A stretch of 64,000 nucleotides of DNA, taken from NCBI RefSeq assembly GCF_001661345.1, contig NW_017962915.1, positions 186,001 through 250,000 on the forward strand, read 5' to 3'. The stretch's first letter is position 1, and each line of letters starts with the position of its first letter. Made by a program: the position numbers and the translations under genes. Shown piece by piece: positions 10,114-20,246 of the stretch. The notes below the pieces were generated by a model. That model worked only from the letters and a program-made list of their open reading frames with translations, made no database searches and had not been told where the DNA came from. The stretch is from Ascoidea rubescens DSM 1968. Its lineage: Eukaryota > Ascomycota > Saccharomycetes > Ascoideales > Ascoideaceae.

Positions 10114-10480
10114 ATCGCTGTTTCGATCCTAACACTGCTACCAGACACCATGCACACTGTAATCCCTGTTTTTTTTGTTTTTTTGTTCGCTCCAGCTCTA
10201 GCTTTAGATGCTCCTTTGGCTTATTGTTTTGTTAATACTTGTTGTACTTTACTTTTCTACTTTTCTAATATATTCTCTCTTTTGCTCCAGTGTAGCTCCG
10301 ACTCTGTAGCTGTACGCTTCAGCCAGTATTTCCCCTTCGGGTGATCACTTCCAAGTTAGGGGCAGGCTCAAAAACGTAATTTGTAAAACGGTTAACTTTC
10401 TGCTGAAAGATGAGTGCTATTTTTACTTTATCCACCATCACCTTGTTTTCCTTATTGTATAAACTAGGTGATTAAGCAGA
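10114..10480. promoter_or_regulatory. Velvet gene terminator / PEF1 promoter
   Basis: A 367-nt spacer with T-rich tracts (about 10168-10290) after the velvet gene, then mixed sequence before ATG 10481. A short open frame at 10150-10344 has no recognisable content. A CTGTAGC element is at 10304-10310. Confidence 0.45.
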
Positions 10481-11336
10481 ATGACCGATGATTTAGTGGT
10501 AAGTAAAAAGGATGTAATTTTTGTATATTTGCAAAAACAGTGCTAACAACTAGATGGACTTGAATGTTTCCAGAAATTTCCTACCCCAGCTCAAGTTATT
10601 GGGGCCAAAAAGCGAAAACCACCACCTTCCAGCTCAGTAAACAACCCAAAGGGACAGGGAGCAGGCCAAAGCTGGCAGAGATTGGAACAGCAGCAGACTC
10701 AGTTCCAAGGGAGCAGCCATGTGCAAAAGATTCCGCAACAGAAGACGTATCATAGTGGGCAGTTTTCTTATCAACGACAGCAAGCAGGACCCATAGGTAA
10801 AGAGAGTTTTTATTTCAAGGCCCAGCAGACACAAGCACAACAGCCAATACCTTCTCAAAACACATATCCTCAGAACAGATTGAATCACTTTCCTGTTCCT
10901 CCTACTCAGAATCCAGTAATATACGGCAGTTCAGCTCCGCAGCCAATTGTTAGTCAAGCGACATATGCCAATCCTAGTGTTCCTAATATTGTTCCTAATA
11001 TTGTTCCCAATCCAATGAATTATCAAAGAGAACCACAGTTACCACAGACTATTCAACGACAACAAACGTATCCAATGCAGTCGATTTCAAGTAGAAACAA
11101 TTACTCAAATCAGACCGGATTTGTTCCTTTTAATGGGCCATTACCAGTACAACAGACGTATCCTATTCAACAACGACAGAACTCATATAGTGGGTTTGGG
11201 AATGAGTATGATAGAAATACGAATGTGAATGTGAGTGGAAACGGGACTGGAAATATGAATATGAATATGAATATGAATATTGAGCAGTTTCAAAATTTGA
11301 ATTTGGACGGTAATGATAATAGTTATAATAGTGGTG

Positions 11337-11416
<80 letters not shown>

Positions 11417-12352
11417 TATAATAATAATCCGCAAGTAATATCACCTAAAAGGAATGATCTTACAAACAGTGATTTAAATTTAAATCAAAATTTCAATCCA
11501 AGCTTAAGTAATCAGTTATCAAACCCTTATATTAGTAATAACAATAGCGCTATTGGTGCTAATAGTGGTATTAGCCCTAATAGTAACCTTAATAATAATC
11601 CTATTGTTGATGTTAATCACAACGCTAATATTAACACTAATAATGATAATTTTGTGAATAATGAGGAAAATGGGAATAAGTTTAATAAGAGATCTTCGCC
11701 AGCCAACAACTTGGGAAATCAAGCGTACTCAAGAAATAGCGTTGAAAATTTGATTCCTATTCGATCGATAGAGGAAGAAATTGAACAGCAAAGAGAAAGA
11801 CCACTAATGGTCCAAAAGACATCAGATGTTGAAAAATTGGAGATCCAATTGAAGAAATTGTTTGATACAGTTGATGTTAATAAGAGTGGGAAATTGACAG
11901 AAAAGGAACTTAGCAGAGCGTTGTACAATACTGACTATTCTAAATTTGAGATCTCGACCATTAGTCTTATGATTAAACTATTTGATAAAGATGGGTCTGG
12001 GGATGTAGACTTTAAAGAGTTTTATAATTTGTGGAATTATATAACACACTGGAGAAAGGTGTTTCAAATTTATGATAAAGACAAAAGCAATACAATAACA
12101 TTCAGCGAGTACCAAGAGACATTGAAGAGCTTTGGATATAGGCTATCTATTGATACTTCACTATATATATTTCGGAAGTTTTCGAATAACAACAGCTCGT
12201 CGGCATTTGAGATGAAGTTTGATTTATATGTCGAGAGCTTGATATGGTTGCTAAAATGCACAAATTCATTCAAGAAGTACGATTCCGAAGGGTCAGGAAT
12301 CGGCGTGATTCCATTTGAGAAGTTTGTTTTGGAGGTATTGTCGTTCAGATAA
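10481..12352 (+). CDS. PEF1: Penta-EF-hand calcium-binding protein Pef1 (two exons)
   Basis: The coding sequence is join(10481..10498, 10574..12352), 598 aa. The first exon codes only MTDDLV; the second opens with KFPTPAQVIGAKKRKPPP. A long Gln/Asn/Pro-rich N-terminal part (to about 415) contains 26 consecutive AAT codons. The C-terminal 175 residues form five EF-hands: loops DVNKSGKLTEKE (from residue 440), DKDGSGDVDFKE and DKDKSNTITFSE keep the Ca2+ ligands, while the fourth (around SNNNSSSAFE) and fifth (DSEGSGIGVIPFE) are degenerate. That is the penta-EF-hand pattern of PDCD6/ALG-2 and yeast Pef1, which acts in polar bud growth and Ca2+ or Zn2+ binding. The three-good, two-poor arrangement is normal for the family. 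The Asn run makes it longer than yeast Pef1. Confidence 0.87.
10499..10573 (+). other. Intron of PEF1 after an 18-nt first exon
   Basis: The donor GTAAGT is at 10499, the branch-like GCTAAC at 10542-10547 and the acceptor CAG ends at 10573, a 75-nt intron. The reading frame continues exactly into AAA TTT CCT. Without it the long frame would lack a sensible N-terminus, because the first ATG of the continuous frame is at 10682. Confidence 0.85.
11339..11416 (+). repeat. (AAT)26 trinucleotide run in PEF1
   Basis: A pure AAT microsatellite of 26 units codes for polyasparagine. Uniform codon use suggests recent slippage expansion. Confidence 0.95.
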
Positions 12353-13021
12353 GAGCTGGGTCCTTATTTGCACGATGGACAGCTGGCTGTAGCACGTTAA
12401 TACACATTACTGATAATCCATTTGGGGCATGTTCAGCGAGTGCAGCACCGGACACTGGTTACGGGATAATGTTACCCTGCGCGCGTGAACATGGGTCACT
12501 CGCTCTTTTCTGTTTGGGCGAAGTATCGAAGCAAAAATCAGCGCGCATTTCACAGAGAATTTTCAGAAGTGATCAAAGTTAAGCTCTGGCAGTTTCAGAC
12601 GAAAATGGAAACAGGCCAAGATCGGCCGCGCATCGGCAAAAGCGCAGTTTACGAGCAGTGCGGTTCTAGTGCGGTTCCAGACCGATCCACCAGTACGGAA
12701 CCGTCGCCGGTTCTGCTTCTGCTTGCGTCTGCACACAACTGCACGTTTCGTCCAGGTGGAGCAGCTCGACCCAGCACAAGAAACGACTCCCTCTTCCTCT
12801 CCAGCAGCACAAACAGCAGCTTCTTCTCGCCCAGCTCCTCCAGCACCAGCACCAGCACCACACTCCTCCAGCCCCAGCCTAGCGTTGCTTCTCGTGCCCA
12901 CCTCTGTCGGCCGCCAATTCGCCTCGCTTCAACGTCTTTGCCTTCTCTGCTAGCTTTTCTCCTACTATTTTTTTTCTCTGCCAGCTACAGCTCATTCTCC
13001 AACCGACGCCTTTCTCTTCAA
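12353..13021. promoter_or_regulatory. PEF1-RFX1 intergenic region, G+C-rich
   Basis: 669 nt, clearly G+C-rich at about 12420-12950. The reading frame of RFX1 stays open upstream to 12485, but this part encodes a Ser-rich then hydrophobic stretch that fits no RFX protein, and it ends in a pyrimidine-rich leader just before ATG 13022. I read it as promoter and 5' leader. A CTGTAGC element is at 12387-12393. Confidence 0.55.
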
Positions 13022-16000
13022 ATGTCCCAACAGCCCAAGCTCTACCAGGACCAATTACTCCCAGATTCTTCCAAGAACTACCAGTCTCGAGATTCTCACG
13101 TCTCTTTGGGCCCTACCTCCACTGCCCCATTTGGCTCCAGTCACCAATCAACAACAGCGTCCTCACTCCAACCCTTACCTCCTCCTCCTCAAGTGTCTGC
13201 CCAACATGTCTTAACTCAGCTACCTATCAATTTCCAGCAATTGTATCAGCACCAAAATCACCACCAGCCAACTCTGTTCTACTTTCCTCTTTCTCTGCAA
13301 CTGACCCCAGCTGCTCCTCTACCTTCCTTACCTTCTGCTGCTCAACCTGCTTCGGTTTACCTTCCTCCACCACACCAGTCCCACCCTCAGTCCCAGAGCA
13401 TCACCACTCTACCACTCCCAATTCCAAACAAACATCTCGTAAGCTCTATTGCTTTGCAGCAATTACCATCTCAACAGCAGCTGCTGCAACAGATTGACCC
13501 CGAACAAAGCCAGAACCAAAACCAGAACCAAAATCAAAATCAAAACCAAAATCAATTCCAATCCCAACCTCTATCTAGGTCAAAATCTCACTTTCATCCA
13601 CAACCACAGCTCCAACTTCAAACCCAACTTCAACCTTCACTTTCATCTCAAAGTCATCATCAAATTCAAAAACTGAAATTCTCTTCTTCCTCTTCTTACC
13701 CCTTCACTTCGGCTTCTACTCCACAATCTCTGCAATCTCTGCAATCTCTGCAATCTCATTATTATACTCATTCAATAAATAGTCAATACACTCCTCAATA
13801 TTCTTTTCTTTCTTCTTCTTCAGCTACTCCAACAACTTCAAATACTTTATCTTCTGCAACTCCTTTTCCTCCTCCTCCGATTCAACATAATTATTCTCTG
13901 CAATTGCTCTCAGCTTATCCATCCCATTCAACTCATTCAACTCACCCACCTCCACCACAATTACAACCACCCTCTCAAAATTCTATCCAACAAAATTCAC
14001 AGTCCTCTCTTCCACAACAATCTTCAAACAGCTCAATTCCCCCAATTTCTTCCTTGGCTTCAAATTCTCAAGAATTTCAAGACTCTCATCAATCATCTGA
14101 ATCACAAAACTCCCAAAAACTTCAACAAACTCCTTATCAACAAAATTCCTCTTCCATTTCAAATACAAACCATCCAGCGCCTATTTTAAAACAAATCACT
14201 CCTGCAAAGAGATCTTATTCAAATCTAGAAATTAATCAATTGGATCCCGCGAATAATATTATTACTAATAATACTTCATCCATATCTTTATTATCATCAC
14301 CATCTTCTTCTTCTTCTTCTTCTTCTTCTACTACTACTACTACTACTACTATTACTACTTCTACTTCCTCTATTCCTGCTTCTGCTTCCTTACCCTCAAA
14401 CTCTAATAAAACTAAAAATAATAGCAAAACTAAAAATAATAAAAGTAAAAGTAAAAGTAAAAGTAAAAGTAAAAGTAAAAGTAAAAGTAAAAGTAAAAGT
14501 AAAAGTAAAAGTAAAAGTAAAAACAATGACAACAACAATAACAATGACAACAACAATAACAACAGCAATAACAATAACAACAGCAATAATAACACATTCT
14601 CATCTTCAAACTCTCCTTTACCCTCTTTTTCTTCTTTAAATTCCCCTTCATCTACATCTTTATCCTATGAAAATAAAAAATTTAAAAACACAAACTTCAA
14701 TCGTTCCAGCGAAGAATCCCTATTATTAGCTGCTCAAAAATCACTAACAAATCATATCCAAATTCAAGATTTTGCCAAAAAAATGCAAATCACAAACGAT
14801 TTCGAAAAACCTTCTCATCCAAAGGCAATAGCTGCAAAGGAAAAATCAAAATCAATTTTCGCTATTAGATGCTTGTTGGATTCGGTTGAAAAGATTCAAG
14901 TATCTCAACCTCCTTCTCTAACTAACGTTCACAGTACTGCTACCCCAAGAGCTTCCGTTTATAATGCTTATACTTATCTTTGCAATATCTCAAACGTTTT
15001 ACCCTTTGGTCAATCGGCTTTAGGAAAACTAGTTAGAGTTATTTGGCCTGATCTACAAACTAAAAGACTAGGAACAAGAGGTAACTCAAAATACCACTAT
15101 ATTGGTATTAGATTAAAAGTAGATATAAAACAAATTCTAGATCAAATATCAAAAAATCCTTCCGTACTACACACCCAATTCTTCGGTAACTTTATAGCCA
15201 GCCAACCTGCAATCTTTAAACAAAATCTGTTCCAAAATAATTTTGATCAAAAAAACAAAACTCATTCCGAATCAACGGTTTATAATTCAAATAATATAGA
15301 TGATTTTGTGGAGATATCTTCTACTCCCTTTTTATCAACTATTGGTCCTCGTCTTTATTTTCCAAAGGATAAAAAAATAATGCAATCTATTGCTTTTTTC
15401 GATATTAACAATTCAAATGATCTAATCAATTCTATTATCTCGACAGATTTGAATAACTTGATTCAAAAATTTAAATTCCATTTATTAGATGGAAATTATC
15501 AATCTTGTTGTTCTTTACTTTTATCACAAGATGAATATCAAAAAGATATTGCAATATATGCTAGTTCTTTGAATATGTTATCTCCATTGTCCCATACAGG
15601 TTCAAAAAAGGCTAATTTAACCAACTTGAAAAATTTGTCCAGCAGTTTTTCAAATTATTTCTCTCAACAATTGTTCAATCAAAAAAATTGCACTCTGGAA
15701 ACTATTGATACAAATCTGAAAAAAAGACTTAAATATTCGAAATTATTTGAGGTCTTGTTAAAAAGATTACTTCGCGCTGCTGAAACTGCTGTTTCTGTGG
15801 CTCGTATTTTTTCAAATTCAGTTGAAATGGTATCAATAATGAATGATTGGAATATAATTATAAATGATATCTCTATTATATCAGGTTGTGAAATTGATAG
15901 AGAACCTGAAAGAGTTGAAGCTGAAAACTTATTAAGAAATGAAATTCCAAACTTTTTAAATGTTCTTAATAATGAATTATCTAATGCAGTTGCCTCGAGA

Positions 16001-16306
16001 TCTGATTTTCATGATGATCCAACTAAAGGTGTTTTTAATACTGAATTAACAACTATTGAGAAAAAACTTATGGAGACTACTGTTAATTTTAATATTCTAT
16101 TATTTTCGAAGTTCCCAAGAACTTCTGTTAGACTTTTTTTATTATTCTTATCATCAATATTAACAAACTGTTTGCGTCAACTACAATCGAAAGGTGCGAG
16201 AAGTTTTAGTGCTTGTTGGATAGTTCGTTGTTGGATTGATGAATGGTTTGGATTTATTAGTGAACTTTATGGATTTAATTCATTATCACAAGATCTTGTT
16301 AATTGA
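13022..16306 (+). CDS. RFX1: RFX-family winged-helix transcription factor (Rfx1/Crt1)
   Basis: From the ATG at 13022 the protein is 1094 aa. It has the RFX winged-helix DNA-binding domain at about residues 615-700, with TPRASVYNAY (from about 640), GKLVRVIWPDLQTKRLGTRG and SKYHYIGIRLK, the most conserved part of the family. In yeast, Rfx1/Crt1 binds X-boxes and represses ribonucleotide reductase and other DNA-damage genes through Tup1-Ssn6. Before the domain lie about 600 residues of Gln/Ser/Pro-rich sequence with a Lys-Ser repeat and Asn tracts; the C-terminal 380 residues hold the family's helical extension. An in-frame ATG at 12485 would add 179 residues, but that segment looks like leader DNA. 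Loss of DNA contacts is not evident: the GTRGNSKYHY recognition segment is intact. Confidence 0.9.
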   Translation: MSQQPKLYQDQLLPDSSKNYQSRDSHVSLGPTSTAPFGSSHQSTTASSLQPLPPPPQVSAQHVLTQLPINFQQLYQHQNHHQPTLFYFPLSLQLTPAAPLPSLPSAAQPASVYLPPPHQSHPQSQSITTLPLPIPNKHLVSSIALQQLPSQQQLLQQIDPEQSQNQNQNQNQNQNQNQFQSQPLSRSKSHFHPQPQLQLQTQLQPSLSSQSHHQIQKLKFSSSSSYPFTSASTPQSLQSLQSLQSHYYTHSINSQYTPQYSFLSSSSATPTTSNTLSSATPFPPPPIQHNYSLQLLSAYPSHSTHSTHPPPPQLQPPSQNSIQQNSQSSLPQQSSNSSIPPISSLASNSQEFQDSHQSSESQNSQKLQQTPYQQNSSSISNTNHPAPILKQITPAKRSYSNLEINQLDPANNIITNNTSSISLLSSPSSSSSSSSSTTTTTTTITTSTSSIPASASLPSNSNKTKNNSKTKNNKSKSKSKSKSKSKSKSKSKSKSKSKSKNNDNNNNNDNNNNNSNNNNNSNNNTFSSSNSPLPSFSSLNSPSSTSLSYENKKFKNTNFNRSSEESLLLAAQKSLTNHIQIQDFAKKMQITNDFEKPSHPKAIAAKEKSKSIFAIRCLLDSVEKIQVSQPPSLTNVHSTATPRASVYNAYTYLCNISNVLPFGQSALGKLVRVIWPDLQTKRLGTRGNSKYHYIGIRLKVDIKQILDQISKNPSVLHTQFFGNFIASQPAIFKQNLFQNNFDQKNKTHSESTVYNSNNIDDFVEISSTPFLSTIGPRLYFPKDKKIMQSIAFFDINNSNDLINSIISTDLNNLIQKFKFHLLDGNYQSCCSLLLSQDEYQKDIAIYASSLNMLSPLSHTGSKKANLTNLKNLSSSFSNYFSQQLFNQKNCTLETIDTNLKKRLKYSKLFEVLLKRLLRAAETAVSVARIFSNSVEMVSIMNDWNIIINDISIISGCEIDREPERVEAENLLRNEIPNFLNVLNNELSNAVASRSDFHDDPTKGVFNTELTTIEKKLMETTVNFNILLFSKFPRTSVRLFLLFLSSILTNCLRQLQSKGARSFSACWIVRCWIDEWFGFISELYGFNSLSQDLVN
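14441..14518 (+). repeat. (AAAAGT)13 hexamer repeat in RFX1 (Lys-Ser)
   Basis: Thirteen perfect AAAAGT units encode an alternating Lys-Ser tract, followed by Asn-rich codons. It looks like a recent slippage expansion in a disordered region between the Ser/Thr-rich part and the RFX domain. Confidence 0.95.
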
Positions 16307-16991
16307 AGAATTAATTTATATGAAAATAGAAACAAAAATTTCTGCATAAAGGAGATTTTAATTCTAGAATTTTTTAAGGAAAAGGAAAATATTCTATTTT
16401 ACTGTTTATAATATTTTATTAGTTTTTGTTTTTTTTTACGATTTTAAGTAATTCATTCATTCATTCATTCATTAATTTATTTATATTTTTATTTACAATC
16501 ATTCCATTTCATTTCAAGATTTTCATTTTGCATTGATATATTATATGGTTTATATGATTTTGCAATTTTACATTAAATTATTGTTAGATGTATTTTTTAT
16601 ATATATATTTCATTATACTTATATTTATACTTATACTTATATTTATACTCATACTCATACTTACATTCATATTTCATATTTCATATTTTTACTTTTATTT
16701 TATTTTCATTTTTTATTTCTCAATTTTTCATTTTATTTTTTTCATTTTGATTTTTTCATTATTATTCATTTCCCTGAATTTTCATAATATATATATTGAA
16801 AATAACTTGAATTATGATATAAGTTTGAGTAAAAACAAAAATAAAAATAAAAATAAAAGCAGCAAAAGACACCATATTTATAGTTATTTAAGAAGAAATA
16901 ATTGTAAAAAACTAAAAAGGAAAAAAGTGAAATAGAGTATAAGAGTATAATGATAATGTGCTAGTGATAAACAATAAATGATAAATGATAA
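16307..16991. other. Convergent intergenic region RFX1 / RVS161
   Basis: 685 nt of very AT-rich sequence with simple repeats: about five ATTC units near 16451-16471 and an imperfect ATACTT/ATATTT array near 16605-16690. No gene is seen; it is the 3' flank of both neighbours. Confidence 0.65.
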
Positions 16992-17822
16992 TTAATCAGA
17001 TGAAGCAGTTATACTAAGTTCTCTCATTCTTTGCAAAACATCATCGACTTTTTGATCCAATTGTTCATTTGCATAGGCATCTCTACTTTCAGCGTCAAAG
17101 GAGTTTTGAACTTGGGATAATCTTGTATATGAATCAGTAAAAAATCTTAATTGAATTTTGACTAAACTTTCAAAACTTGGATCGAGATAAGGTACTCTTA
17201 AGGATATTAATTGTGGTAATTCTAATTTTAATTCACTATTTAAGCTTTCATATAAATCCTTTGAATAATTTAATTCCTTTTCTAATTTTGGAATTTTATT
17301 CAAATCATCAGAAGGTTTTTCAGATAATTTTTTGACTTTAGATCTAATTGAATCATAATCGATTTTTTTGTGATTTCTTTTTTTAATAGCCTCATTTATA
17401 TCATTAAAATAAAAGCAGAATTTATTTATTGGATCTAGAACTGTTTCTTTGTAGGGAGTATTAAGAGATTTAAAGGTTTCGTCGTTTAATTCTTTAATTA
17501 TTTTCAAGTAATTTTTGACAATACCCTCGTCGTTATCAACGGAATTTGATTTTTTTGAAATTAGAGGGTAGGAATCATTATTTGTAGCGTAAAAGGAATC
17601 AAAAGTTTCAGTTATTAAAGTTTGAGAATTCATTATTGATTTCAAAGATTCAAAATATTGTTTGGCTTCCTTTTGTAATTTCAACGAGGAATCTTCCATA
17701 GATCTGAATCTTTTCTCTTCCAAATCAAACTCTCTATCGACAGTTTTTTCGACATGACCAGTTTTAATCATAACCTGAGCACCTGCTCTGTTAATTGCTT
17801 TCTTGAACCCATTCCAAGACAT
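16992..17822 (-). CDS. RVS161: Amphiphysin-like BAR-domain protein Rvs161
   Basis: The 276-aa protein is an N-BAR domain throughout, the yeast amphiphysin Rvs161, which dimerises with Rvs167 to bend membrane at endocytic sites and also acts in cell fusion. The start MSWNGFKKAINRAG is nearly the same as yeast Rvs161 and places the ATG at 17822; an upstream in-frame extension of 47 residues lacks this logic. Conserved blocks include KETVLDPINKF-like ETVLDPINKF, EAIKKRNHKK, LPQLISLRVPYLDPSFESL and IQLRFFTDSYTRL. No SH3 domain is present, as expected for Rvs161 rather than Rvs167. Length (yeast: 265 aa) is normal. Confidence 0.95.
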   Translation of the reverse strand: MSWNGFKKAINRAGAQVMIKTGHVEKTVDREFDLEEKRFRSMEDSSLKLQKEAKQYFESLKSIMNSQTLITETFDSFYATNNDSYPLISKKSNSVDNDEGIVKNYLKIIKELNDETFKSLNTPYKETVLDPINKFCFYFNDINEAIKKRNHKKIDYDSIRSKVKKLSEKPSDDLNKIPKLEKELNYSKDLYESLNSELKLELPQLISLRVPYLDPSFESLVKIQLRFFTDSYTRLSQVQNSFDAESRDAYANEQLDQKVDDVLQRMRELSITASSD

Positions 17823-18581
17823 TTTGTGAGTGATGAATAATATAACAAGTGTACTATAGTAAGTGCAGTATAAATGGCGTAAATGATATGTTACTAAGAT
17901 GATTAACAGCTTTGCTGTAGCGCTGTAGACTGAGACTGAACAACTGACTTTTCTTAGAAACAATACCAGTTCTTGTTGAGGTAAGTGTCTTGTATCTGGA
18001 TTATATCACAAATACCAATATCAGTAGATATTGTTTTATCAGTTCTGATGTGTATCATTTTATAAAACATGCGTGTATGTGCATACAAGCGTTTATATGT
18101 GTTTTACAACGCTTAATTATGTATTCAAACCTCCACTCGCATTTACTTACATCTACTTGCATATATATGAGTGCATCCACACTGCTGGCTAGCATTGTGC
18201 AATTTCCAAAAAACCCACGGAGTTCCGTGTGGCGCGTGCTCTCGGACGGCGGCGCGCAGACGCTGACCGGAAACAAGCGACGTGGATGCAGCGAAAAGGA
18301 AAGAAAAGTATGAACCGAAAAGAGTCGATCTCGTTATCAGAGCCATAAAGGCAGGTTTGATCTAGACCGGCACCTCCACGCCGACACATGCAGTGTGAAA
18401 ACTCTAATATGTAATTCTGAAATTCCAGCTTTAAATTTCAAATTCCAGTCTATCTCCAAAGCTGGTCAAAAAGACTCCAGCCAAAAAGCTCTCAGCTGGG
18501 GAATTTCTTTCCTTTGAGGCAACTTTTTGACCATTGTCCTGACTTCAGTGATTGTTGTTGTTGATGCCATCTATTGTTCGT
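17823..18581. promoter_or_regulatory. RVS161 promoter / 3' flank of the downstream regulator
   Basis: 759 nt. AT-rich near RVS161, then a G+C-rich island at about 18180-18400. It contains CTGTAGC at 17915-17921 and CGTTATCAGAGCCA at 18332-18345, a 14-mer found again at 22319-22332. No gene is seen. Confidence 0.5.
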
Positions 18582-19357
18582 CTATTTTTGCTTTCTGAGC
18601 TTAGCAGCTGCTCTCCTTTCTCTGCGTAGTCTTCCTTGCATCATATAGTAGCTTGCTCTTCTCACAATCACCTCCAACAACTCTTTGTCGTAATCATACA
18701 CGCTTTTCACTTTATGGTATAGCTCATCCAAAATTCGCTCTCTTTCTTGCAATGGTGTGTCTCTCACCCACGTTTTGTTTCCCAATTGAAATCCAATATC
18801 GTTTTTCAATATGCTCAAAATGTATTTCTCTCTTTTGCCTGCCTCCTCTTGATTGTTTTCAAGATTCAATATCTTAGCTAAAGCAGGTAGTGATAACCTT
18901 GAGTCAGACTGTCTTTTGCCTAATTTTTCTCTTGTGATACAATTTTTACTAGAAACGTATTTTCTTTTGTTGATTTTAGAATTGATGTTTATTTCACTAT
19001 TTGAGTTACTTTTCCTCATTTTAATTTGCCCATTTATTTCACTAACATTTAAACTTGGTGTTTGGAATTTCAATTGGGTTGGTGTTGATGTAATTGAAAA
19101 AGGCAGACTTGTTTGGCTTTGAGACTGACTTTGGACTTGAGATATCGTTAATGGCTGAATATTATATTGTGAATTGAATAGTTGGTCATTAGAAATATCA
19201 ACCGGCGAAATTGGCAATACTAATGGTGTCTGTGGATCAAGCACTAAACCATTGAAATTTTCATTAAGATTATTGCAATTGAACTGTAGATCAATTTCCA
19301 GAAAGTTAGTATTAATGTTATTATTATTATTATTATTATTATTAGTAGTAGTAGTAT

Positions 19358-19393
<36 letters not shown>

Positions 19394-20246
19394 TAGTAGT
19401 AATGTTTTCATTATTAGTAGTGGTAGTAGTAATAAAATTATCAATTTCATTAAAGTTGATAAGTTCATCGATTATATTGTTGGAGTCATTTTGAAATTGG
19501 GGTTTGATAAACTCATTATTATTGTAGCTGAAAAAGATTTCATTTTGATTATTTTGTATATTTACAATATTTTGAATATCAAAAATATTATTATTATTGA
19601 TATTTTGATTAAAATTGTTTGGTAAACAATTTAAAGGTGATTGATATTTAAAATCATTTAAATTGACATTATCAAAATTAAAATCACTAACACTGCTCTT
19701 GGTGGATAATGAGCTTATGCTGTAGTTAAATTGGTCATCTGAAAAATCATCAAGGGTAAGGCTTTTTGGAGAAATTTGTGTTATTAAATTATTTGTGTTA
19801 TTGGAATTATTGATGGTATGGATATTATTGATAGTATTGGGAGAAGAATTGGCAATAGGGGAAGAGGAAGTGGAATTATTATTATTTGGATTGAGATTAT
19901 CAAAGGAAGCGTTAATTAGATTTAGATTTGGGTTGGAAGTGTTTGTGTTGTCAAGGGATTTATCCAATTGTTTTTTTAATGAAGTATTAATCAAGTTGTT
20001 GATAGAATTGAGGTTGGTATCGGATTGGAATTTTATATCATTCGGTATAAAAAACGAGTCAATATTACTATTGTTGTTGAAATTATCGAGATTATCAATG
20101 TCAGAAAAGAAAAAGAATGGGTTGTTATTTATGTTATCGAGATTATCATTGTTGATGCTGTTATTGTTATTGTTATTGTTGTTATCATTAAGAGTATCAA
20201 TTATATCATTAAAGCAATAGGGTAAGGATGAGTTTTGCAATTCCAT
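18582..20246 (-). CDS. Unrecognised Asn-rich protein with conserved-looking basic C-terminus; possible transcription regulator
   Basis: I do not recognise this 554-aa protein. Residues 1-410 are low-complexity Asn/Thr/Ser with short acidic patches (FFFFSDIDNLD, LTLDDFSDDQF, EIDNFI), like an activation region. The last 145 residues change character: a basic patch (KINKRKY, REKLGKRQ), then a compact block of normal complexity, SRLSLPALAKILNL, ILKNDIGFQLGNKTWVRD and ERERILDELYHKV, ending in a strongly basic helix (RLRRERRAAAKLRKQK). The last block looks like a folded nucleic-acid-binding or dimerisation domain. There is no zinc cluster, bZIP heptad, HLH or homeodomain that I can see. Its 3.3-kb promoter with a CCAAT cluster is typical of regulators under heavy control. 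The function is inference. Confidence 0.6.

Noticed and set aside
12485-13021. N-terminal extension of RFX1 by 179 residues
   Set aside because: The stretch is G+C-rich leader-like DNA ending in a pyrimidine tract, encodes a membrane-like segment unsuited to a DNA-binding factor, and ATG 13022 has a normal context.
14236-14651. Poly-Leu and Tyr-Phe antisense frames at microsatellites (also at 11163-11444, 19174-19494 and 45016-45311)
   Set aside because: These are shadows of trinucleotide or hexanucleotide repeats in real genes on the other strand.
17823-17963. 47-residue upstream extension of RVS161
   Set aside because: Yeast Rvs161 begins MSWEGFKKAINRAG, which matches ATG 17822 exactly in layout.
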